DNA of 64,000 bases from Pseudoalteromonas apostichopi (GTDB taxonomy: Bacteria > Pseudomonadota > Gammaproteobacteria > Enterobacterales > Alteromonadaceae), in assembly GCF_030297135.1 (NCBI RefSeq), contig NZ_AP028065.1, positions 3,162,001-3,226,000 on the forward strand. The letters run 5' to 3'. Shown piece after piece: positions 1 through 7,378 of the stretch. The position numbers were made by a program, and so were the translations under genes. The notes under the pieces are model-generated. The model was not told the origin of the DNA. It made no database searches and was given only the letters and a program-made list of their open reading frames with translations. Each line of letters starts with the position of its first letter. Positions within the stretch are counted from its first letter, which is position 1.

Positions 1-690
1 GGCAATTTCGTCAGTGCCTGCACCATGAACCACCATGGCGCGTTTAGTGCCAAGGGTTTTTAAGGTTTCTGCCATTGGTAAACACAGTGAAGCGTCATAA
101 ACACCAAGCAATTGAACCTCGGGTGCAGCAGGGTTGGCAAGCGGCCCTAAAATATTAAAAATTGTGCGGCTTTTAAGGGCTGTTCGCACGCCCATCGCAT
201 GGCGTACACCACTGTGATAATGCGGCGCAAATAAAAATGTGAAGCCAGTATTTTCTAAACAAATGGCTGCTTGCTCAGGGCTCATATCGATATTGATACC
301 CAAGGCTTTTAGTAAATCCGCAGAGCCAGAATTACTCGATACACTACGATTACCATGTTTGACCATGTTGATGCCCGCAGCGGCGGCTACAATAGCAGCA
401 GTGGTACTAATATTAATTGTGTTTGAGCCATCGCCACCGGTACCACAGCTATCTGCAAGCAGGGTTTTGCTGGTTTTAAATGGCACTGCATTGGCGCGCA
501 TTGATGCTGCCGCACCGGCGATTTCATCACTCGTTTCGCCTTTTAGTTTTAGGGCGATAAGTGCAGCGGTTAATTCAATATCATTAAGCTGACCATTCAT
601 GATGGCGTCAAACAATGCAGTTGCTTGCAGAAATGATAAATCTTGCTTTGCTAATAATTGGTTTAACTGGGTTTGGGTTGTTGCTTCCAT
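1..690 (-). CDS. trpD: Anthranilate phosphoribosyltransferase (3' part cut off by window edge)
   Basis: Transfers the phosphoribosyl group of PRPP to anthranilate, the second committed step of tryptophan synthesis, in the cytoplasm. Translating leftwards from the ATG at 690 gives MEATTQTQLNQLLAKQDL, then the PRPP-binding loop GTGGDGSNTINIST, the anthranilate/PRPP motif KHGNRSVSSNSGSAD, and further on RTIFNILGPLANP and VVHGAGTDE, all typical of TrpD. About 230 residues are present of a family length near 340; the C-terminus lies outside the window. It starts 9 bp after the trpG stop, so it is the third gene of a trpE-trpG-trpD operon. trpG and trpD are separate here, not fused as in E. coli. 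Confidence 0.96.
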   Translation of the reverse strand, partial: MEATTQTQLNQLLAKQDLSFLQATALFDAIMNGQLNDIELTAALIALKLKGETSDEIAGAAASMRANAVPFKTSKTLLADSCGTGGDGSNTINISTTAAIVAAAAGINMVKHGNRSVSSNSGSADLLKALGINIDMSPEQAAICLENTGFTFLFAPHYHSGVRHAMGVRTALKSRTIFNILGPLANPAAPEVQLLGVYDASLCLPMAETLKTLGTKRAMVVHGAGTDEIA

Positions 691-699
691 GTTATTCCT

Positions 700-1305
700 C
701 TACTGCACGCGTGCGGTTAAAAATTCAATGCTTTGCTGTAATAGCAATGCGCCATTTGGCGTTAAAATTGACTCAGGATGAAACTGATAGCCAAGGGCAT
801 TATCTTGTTGGTGGTAAATTGCCATCGGAATAGTCTCATAAGAAGCAATTACTTCAACGTCATCAGGGACTTTGGTTGCCATTAATGAATGATAACGAGC
901 AACCGGCATTTTATCGCCCATACCTGCAAATACTGGGTGCTCAGTCAACGCAATAATTGATGACTTGCCATGCACTGTTTCACCTGCATGACCAATAATC
1001 CCACCGTAGCTTTGTGTTAGTGCTTGCTGTCCTAAACAGATGCCCAGCATCGGAAAGCGGCCTTTACACAGTTCAATGAGTTCCATTAAACAACCCGCAT
1101 CCGATGGTGCGCCTGGGCCGGGTGAAAGCACTAATAACACGGGCATTGTCTCTTGGCACATTTTGTCAAAGATGCTTTGTGCACTGATGTTATTACGGTA
1201 TACCACTAACTCGCACCCTAACATAGAAAGTTCATCGACTAAGTTATAACTAAATGAATCAAAGTTATCTAAAAAGTAGATTTTATAGGCTGATGTTGTT
1301 GTCAT
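700..1305 (-). CDS. trpG: Anthranilate synthase component II, glutamine amidotransferase
   Basis: Class I glutamine amidotransferase subunit that supplies ammonia to TrpE for anthranilate formation. 201 aa, a normal stand-alone length. The oxyanion strand LSPGPGAPSDAG, the nucleophile elbow GICLGQQAL (catalytic Cys) and the C-terminal HPES His/Glu pair are all visible. Its ATG shares one base with the trpE stop (TAATG), which implies translational coupling and balanced subunit synthesis. A PabA role is possible in principle because the two are paralogous, but the position between trpE and trpD favours TrpG. Confidence 0.95.
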   Translation of the reverse strand: MTTTSAYKIYFLDNFDSFSYNLVDELSMLGCELVVYRNNISAQSIFDKMCQETMPVLLVLSPGPGAPSDAGCLMELIELCKGRFPMLGICLGQQALTQSYGGIIGHAGETVHGKSSIIALTEHPVFAGMGDKMPVARYHSLMATKVPDDVEVIASYETIPMAIYHQQDNALGYQFHPESILTPNGALLLQQSIEFLTARVQ

Positions 1306-2873
1306 TATTGTGCCTCGTAGGTCGATTGAATCGCAGTGATCACGGCTTGCGCTTTAGCACGAGTTTCATTGGCTTCTGATTGTGGTTCTGAATCAAACAC
1401 CACACCTGCACCTGCTTGCACGAAGGCTGTGCCGTTTTTAACAAAGGCAGAGCGAATAACAATGCAGCTATCCATGGCACCATCACCCGTTAAATAACCT
1501 ACTGCACCACCATAGCTGCCACGGCGTTTTTGTTCGGTTTGACGAACTAATTCAGCGGCACGTACTTTAGGTGCGCCCACTAACGTGCCCATGTTCATAC
1601 AGGCTTGGTAGGCATGGAGCGCATCTAATTCTGGCTTTAAAGTACCAACAACACGTGAAACTAAGTGCATCACTTGTGAGTAGCGGTCTACTTTTAATAA
1701 CTCTTTAGCGTGGCGTGTGCCAGGTACGCTAATACGAGCTACATCATTTCGCGCTAAATCTACTAACATCAAGTGCTCAGCACGTTCTTTTTGATCGTTG
1801 CGAAGCTCAAGCTCAATGCGGCTGTCTAGGTCTGGATTAATTTGTCCGTTAGCAAACTTGCCACGAGGGCGAGTGCCGGCAATAGGGTATACCTCAACTT
1901 GTTTACTCTCTGGACAATATTTGAGGGCTGACTCGGGCGATGCACCAAATAATACAAACTCTTCATCGCGCATGTAAAACATATATGGGCTTGGGTTTTG
2001 TTGTTTTAATTGGCTGTAAGCATGAAGTGAGTCAGGGCAGGCGAGAGAAAAAGTACGTGATGGAACAACTTGGAAAATATCACCATCAACAATGTTCTTT
2101 TTTAACCTGATAACATGTTCACAGTATTGCTCGTCGCTAACATCGATAGAAATAGGGTTTGAGCCTGTTTGTTTTTGCCCTTGGTAGCTTTGTGCATTGT
2201 CACATACGGTATTTAAACGTTCTAACTGTTGACCCACTTCAAAGCAGTTAGCGTGTACTTCAGGTCCGTTAAACACATTGCCGATTAGTTCTGTTGTTTT
2301 TGCCTGATGGTCGATGACAACTAACGTTTCAGCTAAGTAGAAAACATAATCTGGGCAGCTATTTTCGCCGTCAGGTACATCAGAAAGGGTTTCGAAATTA
2401 GCAACCATATCGTAGGCAAACACACCGCCTAAGAACACAGAAAACGGGTTGTCTGTGGTACTTTTAATACTGTTAATGCAGCTACGTAGCGCACTAAATG
2501 CGTTATCTGCTACTAATTTACTGGCTTCATCAATGTCGCTTGCGATCTCGTTGTAGGTTAACGTTAACGTGTCATCTACAAGCTTTGCAGAACAGTTTTG
2601 CACATGACTTTGTAAATAAGGCAGTAATTGTTTGCCATTATTTGACTGTGCTGTGAGTGTGACCTGTTTGCCTTGGCAAACAATACGTAGCGCTGAGTCA
2701 ACCAAAATTAGACTTTTTACACTGTCTTTTGAATCAATTTCAGCAGACTCTAACAGCAGTGAATTAGGCTTATCGAGTAAACTGTATAACGCAAGTGGGC
2801 TACTAATGTAGTCACGCACTTGAGTGATACTGGTTACTTCACCCGGTGTCGTCGTTATATGACTAAAAATCAA
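1305..2873 (-). CDS. trpE: Anthranilate synthase component I
   Basis: Chorismate-utilising large subunit that makes anthranilate with TrpG. 522 aa, typical of gammaproteobacterial TrpE. The C-terminal chorismate-binding domain shows PIAGTRPRG, ELRNDQKERAEHLMLVDLAR, GTLVGAPKVRA and the closing GAGVV segment. Near the N-terminus LLLESAEIDSK resembles the LLES tryptophan feedback site. The start is TTG at 2873: an in-frame TAA lies two codons upstream and no in-frame ATG precedes the conserved region, while GGGAG sits at a usable distance. Expression is controlled by two consecutive leader-peptide attenuators upstream (2906-3169). Confidence 0.96.
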   Translation of the reverse strand: MIFSHITTTPGEVTSITQVRDYISSPLALYSLLDKPNSLLLESAEIDSKDSVKSLILVDSALRIVCQGKQVTLTAQSNNGKQLLPYLQSHVQNCSAKLVDDTLTLTYNEIASDIDEASKLVADNAFSALRSCINSIKSTTDNPFSVFLGGVFAYDMVANFETLSDVPDGENSCPDYVFYLAETLVVIDHQAKTTELIGNVFNGPEVHANCFEVGQQLERLNTVCDNAQSYQGQKQTGSNPISIDVSDEQYCEHVIRLKKNIVDGDIFQVVPSRTFSLACPDSLHAYSQLKQQNPSPYMFYMRDEEFVLFGASPESALKYCPESKQVEVYPIAGTRPRGKFANGQINPDLDSRIELELRNDQKERAEHLMLVDLARNDVARISVPGTRHAKELLKVDRYSQVMHLVSRVVGTLKPELDALHAYQACMNMGTLVGAPKVRAAELVRQTEQKRRGSYGGAVGYLTGDGAMDSCIVIRSAFVKNGTAFVQAGAGVVFDSEPQSEANETRAKAQAVITAIQSTYEAQ

Positions 2874-2905
2874 ACCTTATTCTCCCTCATTCCCAAAAAC
2901 TCTTT

Positions 2906-2943
2906 AAAAAACAAAACCCCGCGAAGCGATGCTTGGCGGGGTT
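2906..2943 (-). terminator. Second trp attenuator terminator, next to trpE
   Basis: Read on the minus strand, AACCCCGC pairs perfectly with GCGGGGTT; the stem continues after one mismatch as AAGC/GCTT around a 3-base loop and is followed by TTTTGTTTTTT, a standard intrinsic terminator. Its 5' arm CCCGCCAAGC (2931-2940) can instead pair at 9 of 10 positions with GCTTAGCGGG (2983-2992), which overlaps the stop codon of leader peptide 2. That alternative would be the antiterminator. I could not find an obvious protecting hairpin between the Trp codons and that segment. Confidence 0.85.
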
Positions 2944-2986
2944 CGTATAAAGATGCCTATAAATTAGATAGACCCTTACCGTCCCG

Positions 2987-3037
2987 CTAAGCCAGGCGCC
3001 ACCACCAATGATGTGTAAGAGTTGCTATGTAATTCAT
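2987..3037 (-). CDS. trp leader peptide 2 (16 aa, Trp-Trp-Trp)
   Basis: Minus-strand ORF with ATG at 3037 and TAG at 2987, encoding MNYIATLTHHWWWRLA. AAGG lies 8 bases before the ATG. Three consecutive UGG codons followed directly by an antiterminator-capable segment and an intrinsic terminator are the defining layout of a trp attenuation leader: charged tRNA-Trp lets the ribosome reach the stop and the terminator form, while scarcity stalls it on the Trp codons. It lies between attenuator 1 and trpE, so it is a second, separately translated sensor on the same transcript. Confidence 0.85.
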   Translation of the reverse strand: MNYIATLTHHWWWRLA

Positions 3038-3061
3038 TATAAAACCTTAAAATTTAGATAT

Positions 3062-3089
3062 AAAAAAACCCGCTACATGAGCGGGTTTT
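3062..3089 (-). terminator. First trp attenuator terminator
   Basis: On the minus strand AAAACCCGCT pairs with AGCGGGTTTT (10 bp) around loop CATGT and runs into a series of seven T. The 5' arm ACCCGCT (3080-3086) can pair perfectly with AGCGGGT (3116-3122) just after leader peptide 1, giving the antiterminator. That segment in turn can pair with the end of the leader ORF (CACTCG at 3128-3133 with CGGGTG at 3115-3120). All four canonical attenuator elements are therefore visible. Confidence 0.87.
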
Positions 3090-3124
3090 GAAATCGTTAG
3101 ACACGACAATTCGTCACCCGCTAG

Positions 3125-3169
3125 TTACGAGTGCCACCACCAAATTGTGATTTGAATTGTTTTGTTCAT
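3125..3169 (-). CDS. trpL: trp leader peptide 1 (14 aa, Trp-Trp-Trp)
   Basis: Minus-strand ORF with ATG at 3169 and TAA at 3125, encoding MNKTIQITIWWWHS. Three adjacent UGG codons precede a His and Ser codon and the stop. It is the promoter-proximal leader peptide, starting roughly 30 bases after the predicted transcription start. The Shine-Dalgarno is weak (AAG about 8 bases upstream). Its sequence is unlike leader peptide 2 apart from the initial Met-Asn and the Trp triplet. Confidence 0.87.
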   Translation of the reverse strand: MNKTIQITIWWWHS

Positions 3170-3205
3170 TGTTATTTCTTATTTAACGTGTCTGAAAGTG
3201 CCTAC

Positions 3206-3235
3206 AGTAAAGCGTACCTAAGCCGATACTGTCAA
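3206..3235 (-). promoter_or_regulatory. Predicted trp operon promoter
   Basis: On the minus strand a perfect -35 TTGACA (3230-3235) is followed after 18 bases by TTTACT (3206-3211) as the -10. Transcription would start near 3199, about 30 bases before trpL. A TrpR site is not recognisable by eye. Confidence 0.6.
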
Positions 3236-3408
3236 GCATTAATTTACATATTAATACGAGTTCGGCATTTACCCATCGTAATTGCCCATTTATGAGGGTA
3301 AAACACACAGTTATATATCTTACTTAAAAAGATAATCACGCCCTCGCACTAAATTTTTGTTATACTCACATCATTGATTCAAGAACTTACGTAAAGCAGT
3401 CTTTCCCT

Positions 3409-4248
3409 TTGATAAAATACGATTTACATAGCCACACCACATACTCAGATGGTCAGCTATCAGTCGAGCAATTGTTACACCGCGCGGTTGAGAAAAACAT
3501 AGATGTGTTTGCAATTACCGATCACGATACGTTAAGTGCGATAAAACCAGCACGCAAAGTCATTGCAGATGATAATTTACCGCTTAAATTGATTGCTGGT
3601 GTTGAAGTATCAACAAAATGGGAAAGCTTTGAGATTCATATTGTTGGCTTAAATATTGATGATGAGAACAATTCACTGCTGTCATTATTACACGCGCAAC
3701 AAGCCAAGCGTGAAGAGCGAGCCACCGAGATAGGTCGCCGCCTTGCTAAAAATGGTTTTGAAGGCATTTACGACCAAGCAAAAACATTCGCTGAAAACGC
3801 ACAAATCACACGCGCGCATTTTGCTCGTGCACTGATAGAACGTGGCGTAGCTAAAAACTTCCCTGGCGTATTTAAAAAATACTTAGGGCGAGGAAAAACA
3901 GGCTATGTACCAAGTAGTTGGTGCGATATGCAAACGGCAATTGCTGCAATTCACCAAGCTGGTGGGGTTGCAGTACTCGCTCACCCTGGGCGATATCAAA
4001 TGTCTAACAAATGGCTGCGTAAGTTAATTATTGAATTTAAAGACGCGGGTGGCGATGCAATGGAAGTAGCACAACCACAACAAGCACCGAGTGAGCGCCA
4101 GTTTTTAGGTGAACTTAGTCGTGAATATGGTTTACTTGCGTCGCAAGGGTCAGATTTTCATTTTCCGACCAGTTGGTTGGAGTTAGGTAAAAATTTATAC
4201 TTGCCAAAAGATTGCCAAGGGGTTTGGCAAGCATGGGAAGGGCAATAG
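3409..4248 (+). CDS. rnm: PHP-domain 5'-3' exoribonuclease (RNase AM / TrpH family)
   Basis: PHP-superfamily metal-dependent phosphoesterase; the E. coli relative (YciV, formerly TrpH) trims 5' ends of rRNA and other RNAs. 279 aa with the four PHP metal motifs: DLHSHTTYSDG near residue 5, ITDHDT near 37, AHPGRY near 197 and GSDFH near 247. The start is TTG at 3409, since the conserved DLHSH begins four codons later and no ATG precedes it in frame; the ribosome site is poor. It sits next to trpE and heads rnm-yciO-scpA, an arrangement common in gammaproteobacteria. Confidence 0.9.
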   Translation: MIKYDLHSHTTYSDGQLSVEQLLHRAVEKNIDVFAITDHDTLSAIKPARKVIADDNLPLKLIAGVEVSTKWESFEIHIVGLNIDDENNSLLSLLHAQQAKREERATEIGRRLAKNGFEGIYDQAKTFAENAQITRAHFARALIERGVAKNFPGVFKKYLGRGKTGYVPSSWCDMQTAIAAIHQAGGVAVLAHPGRYQMSNKWLRKLIIEFKDAGGDAMEVAQPQQAPSERQFLGELSREYGLLASQGSDFHFPTSWLELGKNLYLPKDCQGVWQAWEGQ

Positions 4249-4257
4249 GAGCGTGTA

Positions 4258-4881
4258 ATGAGTCAGTTTTTTCATATTCATCCAGATAATCCGCAACCAC
4301 GCTTAATCAGCCAAGCGGTTGATATTATTAAGCAAGGTGGTGTTATTGTATACCCAACCGATTCGGGTTATGCACTTGGCTGCAGCATTGGTAATAAGCA
4401 AGCAAAAGAGCGCATCGAACGTATTCGTGGTATTGAAAAACACCATAATTTTACCTTGGTTTGCCGCGACTTATCGGAGCTATCTACTTATGCTCGCGTC
4501 GATAACCAGCTATTCAGACTAATTAAAAATAACACGCCGGGGCCTTATACTTTCATCTTTAAAGGCACAAAAGAAGTACCAAAGCGTTTATTAAACGAAA
4601 AGAAAAAAACCATTGGTATTCGTGTTATCGAACACCCAATCACCTGCGCTTTATTGGCTGAACTAGGGGAGCCGTTAATGTCGTGTTCTTTGATTTTACC
4701 GGGTGAGCAATATACCGAGGCTGATCCTGATGAAATTCGCGATCGCATTGAAAAGCAAGTTGATTTAATTATTCATGGTGGTTATCTTCCTGAACAAGCA
4801 ACCACAGTGATTGATTTGTCGGATGATGATATTGAAATCTTACGTGTGGGTTGTGGTGATACTAAACCATTTGAAATGTAG
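4258..4881 (+). CDS. yciO: YciO/YrdC/Sua5-family protein
   Basis: 207-aa protein of the family that includes threonylcarbamoyl-AMP synthases. The N-terminal part shows the nucleotide-binding signature GGVIVYPTDSGYALGC, then KHHNFTLVCRDLSEL and TPGPYTFIFKGTKEVP, matching YciO rather than the TsaC (YrdC) subgroup. YciO proteins are related to the t6A37 tRNA-modification enzyme but their physiological role is less settled. It starts 9 bp after rnm and ends 8 bp before scpA, so all three are probably cotranscribed. Confidence 0.88.
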   Translation: MSQFFHIHPDNPQPRLISQAVDIIKQGGVIVYPTDSGYALGCSIGNKQAKERIERIRGIEKHHNFTLVCRDLSELSTYARVDNQLFRLIKNNTPGPYTFIFKGTKEVPKRLLNEKKKTIGIRVIEHPITCALLAELGEPLMSCSLILPGEQYTEADPDEIRDRIEKQVDLIIHGGYLPEQATTVIDLSDDDIEILRVGCGDTKPFEM

Positions 4882-4889
4882 AGACTTCG

Positions 4890-5726
4890 TTGACTAGCCC
4901 AGAGCTTGATGCCCCAGATAATATACAAGAGCCAGTTCAGCAAAAGCTGCCACTGGCTTTTTTGCATGGCAAAGCGGTAGTCGACAAACCTGAAGACTTA
5001 TACATTCCACCTGATGCGTTAGAGATCATTTTAGAAACCTTTGAAGGGCCTCTCGATTTACTTCTGTATTTAATCAAAAAACATAAACTTGATGTACTAG
5101 AGCTCTCTATTTTTAGTATTACAGAGCAATACGTTAGTTATGTTGAAATGATGAGTGAATTTCAGCTTGAACTAGCTGGTGAGTACCTTGTGATGGCGGC
5201 GCTATTAGCACAAATTAAATCACGATTATTACTGCCAAAACATGAAGAGCTTGAAGAGGAAGAAGATCCAAGAGCTGAGCTTGTAAGACGTTTACAAGAA
5301 TATGAGCAATTTAAAAAAGCAGCGGAGAATCTTGATGAAATCCCTCGCGAAGGCCGCGATATCTTTGTAGCCGAAGCGCTGGTGCCAGAATTCAGTGAAC
5401 GTGAGGTACTGTTACCTGATGTTGACATGAAAGACTTACTCGTTGCGCTAAGCGACGTTATGGCCCGAGCTAAAACATTTGAACACCATCATATTACAGC
5501 AGAAGCTTTATCGACCCGTGAACGCATGAGCTTAATATTAGATAAGCTCTCAGAAGCGCAATCACAATTACCTTTTCATACTCTTTTTACCATTGAAGAG
5601 GGCAGAAGTGGTGTTGTAGTAAGCTTTATCGCTATGTTAGAGCTAGTGAAAGAAAACCTGATCAGCTGCTTTCAGGTAGATGCCAATAGCCAGATTTATA
5701 TTGGTTTGGTGGAAGAAAGCGAATAG
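4890..5726 (+). CDS. scpA: Segregation and condensation protein A
   Basis: Kleisin subunit that bridges SMC-type ATPases in chromosome condensation and partners with ScpB. 278 aa. The conserved N-terminal kleisin motif LETFEGPLDLLLYLIKKHKLDVLEL spans about residues 48-72, followed by YLVMAALLAQIKSRLLLP, an acidic linker (LEEEEDP) and the C-terminal winged helix. TTG at 4890 is the likely start. scpB is usually the next gene, but here it lies at 60748 on the same strand, 55 kb away. Shortly downstream (5785-5815) is an imperfect hairpin without a T-tract. Confidence 0.93.
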   Translation: MTSPELDAPDNIQEPVQQKLPLAFLHGKAVVDKPEDLYIPPDALEIILETFEGPLDLLLYLIKKHKLDVLELSIFSITEQYVSYVEMMSEFQLELAGEYLVMAALLAQIKSRLLLPKHEELEEEEDPRAELVRRLQEYEQFKKAAENLDEIPREGRDIFVAEALVPEFSEREVLLPDVDMKDLLVALSDVMARAKTFEHHHITAEALSTRERMSLILDKLSEAQSQLPFHTLFTIEEGRSGVVVSFIAMLELVKENLISCFQVDANSQIYIGLVEESE

Positions 5727-5939
5727 TAGCAAGCTAATCGTTTTAAGCGGTAAGTTCTAAGTTTCAAAAGCTGTACCTGCTTTCATAGCAAGTAGGTATT
5801 CACCACTCAAAAAATAGATATTTCCATACGAATGAAGCGCTTAACTAACTGAGTGTTAAATAATTGCGCCAAGGCTCAGTACCTGTTAAGTTGTTTTTCC
5901 CACGCTTCTAGGTATAAGCCTACTATTAAGGAAAATATA

Positions 5940-6302
5940 ATGAAAAAGTTAGGAATGGTACTGTTATCTCTCGCGGCATTTGGAGCCTCTGCTGCAGAAA
6001 ATTTGCAATTAGACCTTAACCTTTATTTGAATAACCAACTTGTAAAAACGCACGCAGTTAAAACTGAAGAAGACAAAATTCAAACAGTGACTACAGATGG
6101 CATTCTTAAATTTGATGTAACCCCTTCGTTGAACAACCAAATTGTGACACTGACATCAACACTATATAAATTTGAAAATGGCTCTTACAATAAATTTCAA
6201 GAACCTAAGTTAATGGTAAACCTTAACGAACCTGCAACGATTGAGGTTGGGACTGAGGGTGTTGAAGTTTATAGGATTGAAATAACAGCAAGTAAAATAT
6301 AG
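5940..6302 (+). CDS. Small secreted protein of unknown function
   Basis: 120 aa from the ATG at 5940, chosen over a longer reading because AAGG lies 8 bases upstream and the protein then starts with a clean signal peptide (MKKLGMVLLSLAAFGASAAE, cleavage after about residue 18). The mature part is a small, beta-rich domain (LQLDLNLYLNNQLVKTHAV, then several alternating polar/hydrophobic strands) without Cys. I do not recognise a family. It stands alone between scpA and an acetyltransferase. Confidence 0.7.
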   Translation: MKKLGMVLLSLAAFGASAAENLQLDLNLYLNNQLVKTHAVKTEEDKIQTVTTDGILKFDVTPSLNNQIVTLTSTLYKFENGSYNKFQEPKLMVNLNEPATIEVGTEGVEVYRIEITASKI

Positions 6303-6437
6303 CTGCTCTGAAATTTACTATACATTTTTATAGCGGCTAGATTTAGGAATGCGTTTAATAAATAGATGTATTTTGAGTGGCCTCATAATACAAATAGCAA
6401 TTGAGTTAGAGGTATTTCAATTTTTTAAGGAAAGCAG

Positions 6438-7289
6438 ATGCAAAGTAAACACTTTACAATCAAAACCATGACCAAGAAGGAAGTCGATCTCATGATAGAT
6501 TGGGCAGCAGCAGAGGGGTGGAATCCAGGCCTTAATGATGCTGATTGTTACTTTGCTGCTGATCCTGAAGGGTTTTTTGTTGGTTTTCTTGACGATGAGC
6601 CTATAGCGACAATTTCTGCCATTAATTACCACGATGCATTTGGCTTTATTGGCTTTTACATTGTTAAACCCGACTACCGTGGCAAAGGTTACGGAATGCA
6701 AATCTGGAATGCCGCGTTAAAGCGCCTTGAAGGGTTGAATATTGGCCTTGATGGTGTGGTGGAGCAGCAAGAGAACTATAAAAAGTCTGGTTTTAATCTG
6801 GCCTATCGCAATATTCGCTTTGCAGGAGTAGGCGGTGGTAGGTCACCGCAAAATGCAGATATTGTAGATCTTAATGCTGTGCCATTCGAAATCATTGACG
6901 CATACGAACAGGCTTTTTTCCCGGTAAATAGGGCAAACTTTACTAAAGCGTGGTTAAGCCAACCCCAGTGCGATGCGTTTGGCATAATGAACAACGGGAA
7001 ATTGGCAGGGTACGGCGTAATTCGCAAATGCCAAAACGGCTTTAAAATTGGCCCTTTATTTGCCGACTCACCAGAATTGGCCGAATCTTTGTTCCTTGCT
7101 TTAAAATCTAAAGCGAGTGCATCCGATGTTATTTTCCTTGATACGCCAGAAATCAATCAAGCTGCTGTCGCTTTAGCACAGAAATACAACATGCAGGTGT
7201 CATTTGAAACCGCCAGAATGTATACCAGCGAATGTCCGAGCTTGCCATTAAATCGTATTTTTGGTGTTACTTCTTTTGAAATCGGCTGA
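6438..7289 (+). CDS. GNAT-family N-acetyltransferase
   Basis: 283 aa. The N-terminal ~135 residues form a GNAT domain: the strand FGFIGFYIVKPDYRGKGYGM contains the acetyl-CoA pyrophosphate loop (R/Q-x-x-G-x-G/A as RGKGYG). The remaining ~140 residues (from IVDLNAVPFEIIDAYEQ) resemble the second, degenerate acetyltransferase half found in two-domain GNAT proteins. AAGGA lies 8 bases before the ATG. Substrate unknown; protein or small-molecule amines are both possible. Single gene. Confidence 0.82.
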   Translation: MQSKHFTIKTMTKKEVDLMIDWAAAEGWNPGLNDADCYFAADPEGFFVGFLDDEPIATISAINYHDAFGFIGFYIVKPDYRGKGYGMQIWNAALKRLEGLNIGLDGVVEQQENYKKSGFNLAYRNIRFAGVGGGRSPQNADIVDLNAVPFEIIDAYEQAFFPVNRANFTKAWLSQPQCDAFGIMNNGKLAGYGVIRKCQNGFKIGPLFADSPELAESLFLALKSKASASDVIFLDTPEINQAAVALAQKYNMQVSFETARMYTSECPSLPLNRIFGVTSFEIG

Positions 7290-7378
7290 GTTAAATCTTA
7301 TAGCTATTCAATTTCACTAGATATTCAAAGCTCGATTAAACATTAATATAAGTTCTTACATTTATCCAAGGACGTATT

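Larger units (their letters stand above)
2874..3408. other. Divergent trpE/rnm intergenic region carrying the tandem trp leader
   Basis: This 535-base gap is mostly the trp operon leader read on the minus strand: promoter (3206-3235), leader peptide 1 (3125-3169), terminator 1 (3062-3089), leader peptide 2 (2987-3037), terminator 2 (2906-2943), then trpE. The part from about 3240 to 3408 holds the start region of the rightward rnm gene, with a plausible -10 TATACT at 3361-3366 and no clear -35. I see no convincing TrpR operator, although none can be excluded by eye. Confidence 0.8.
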
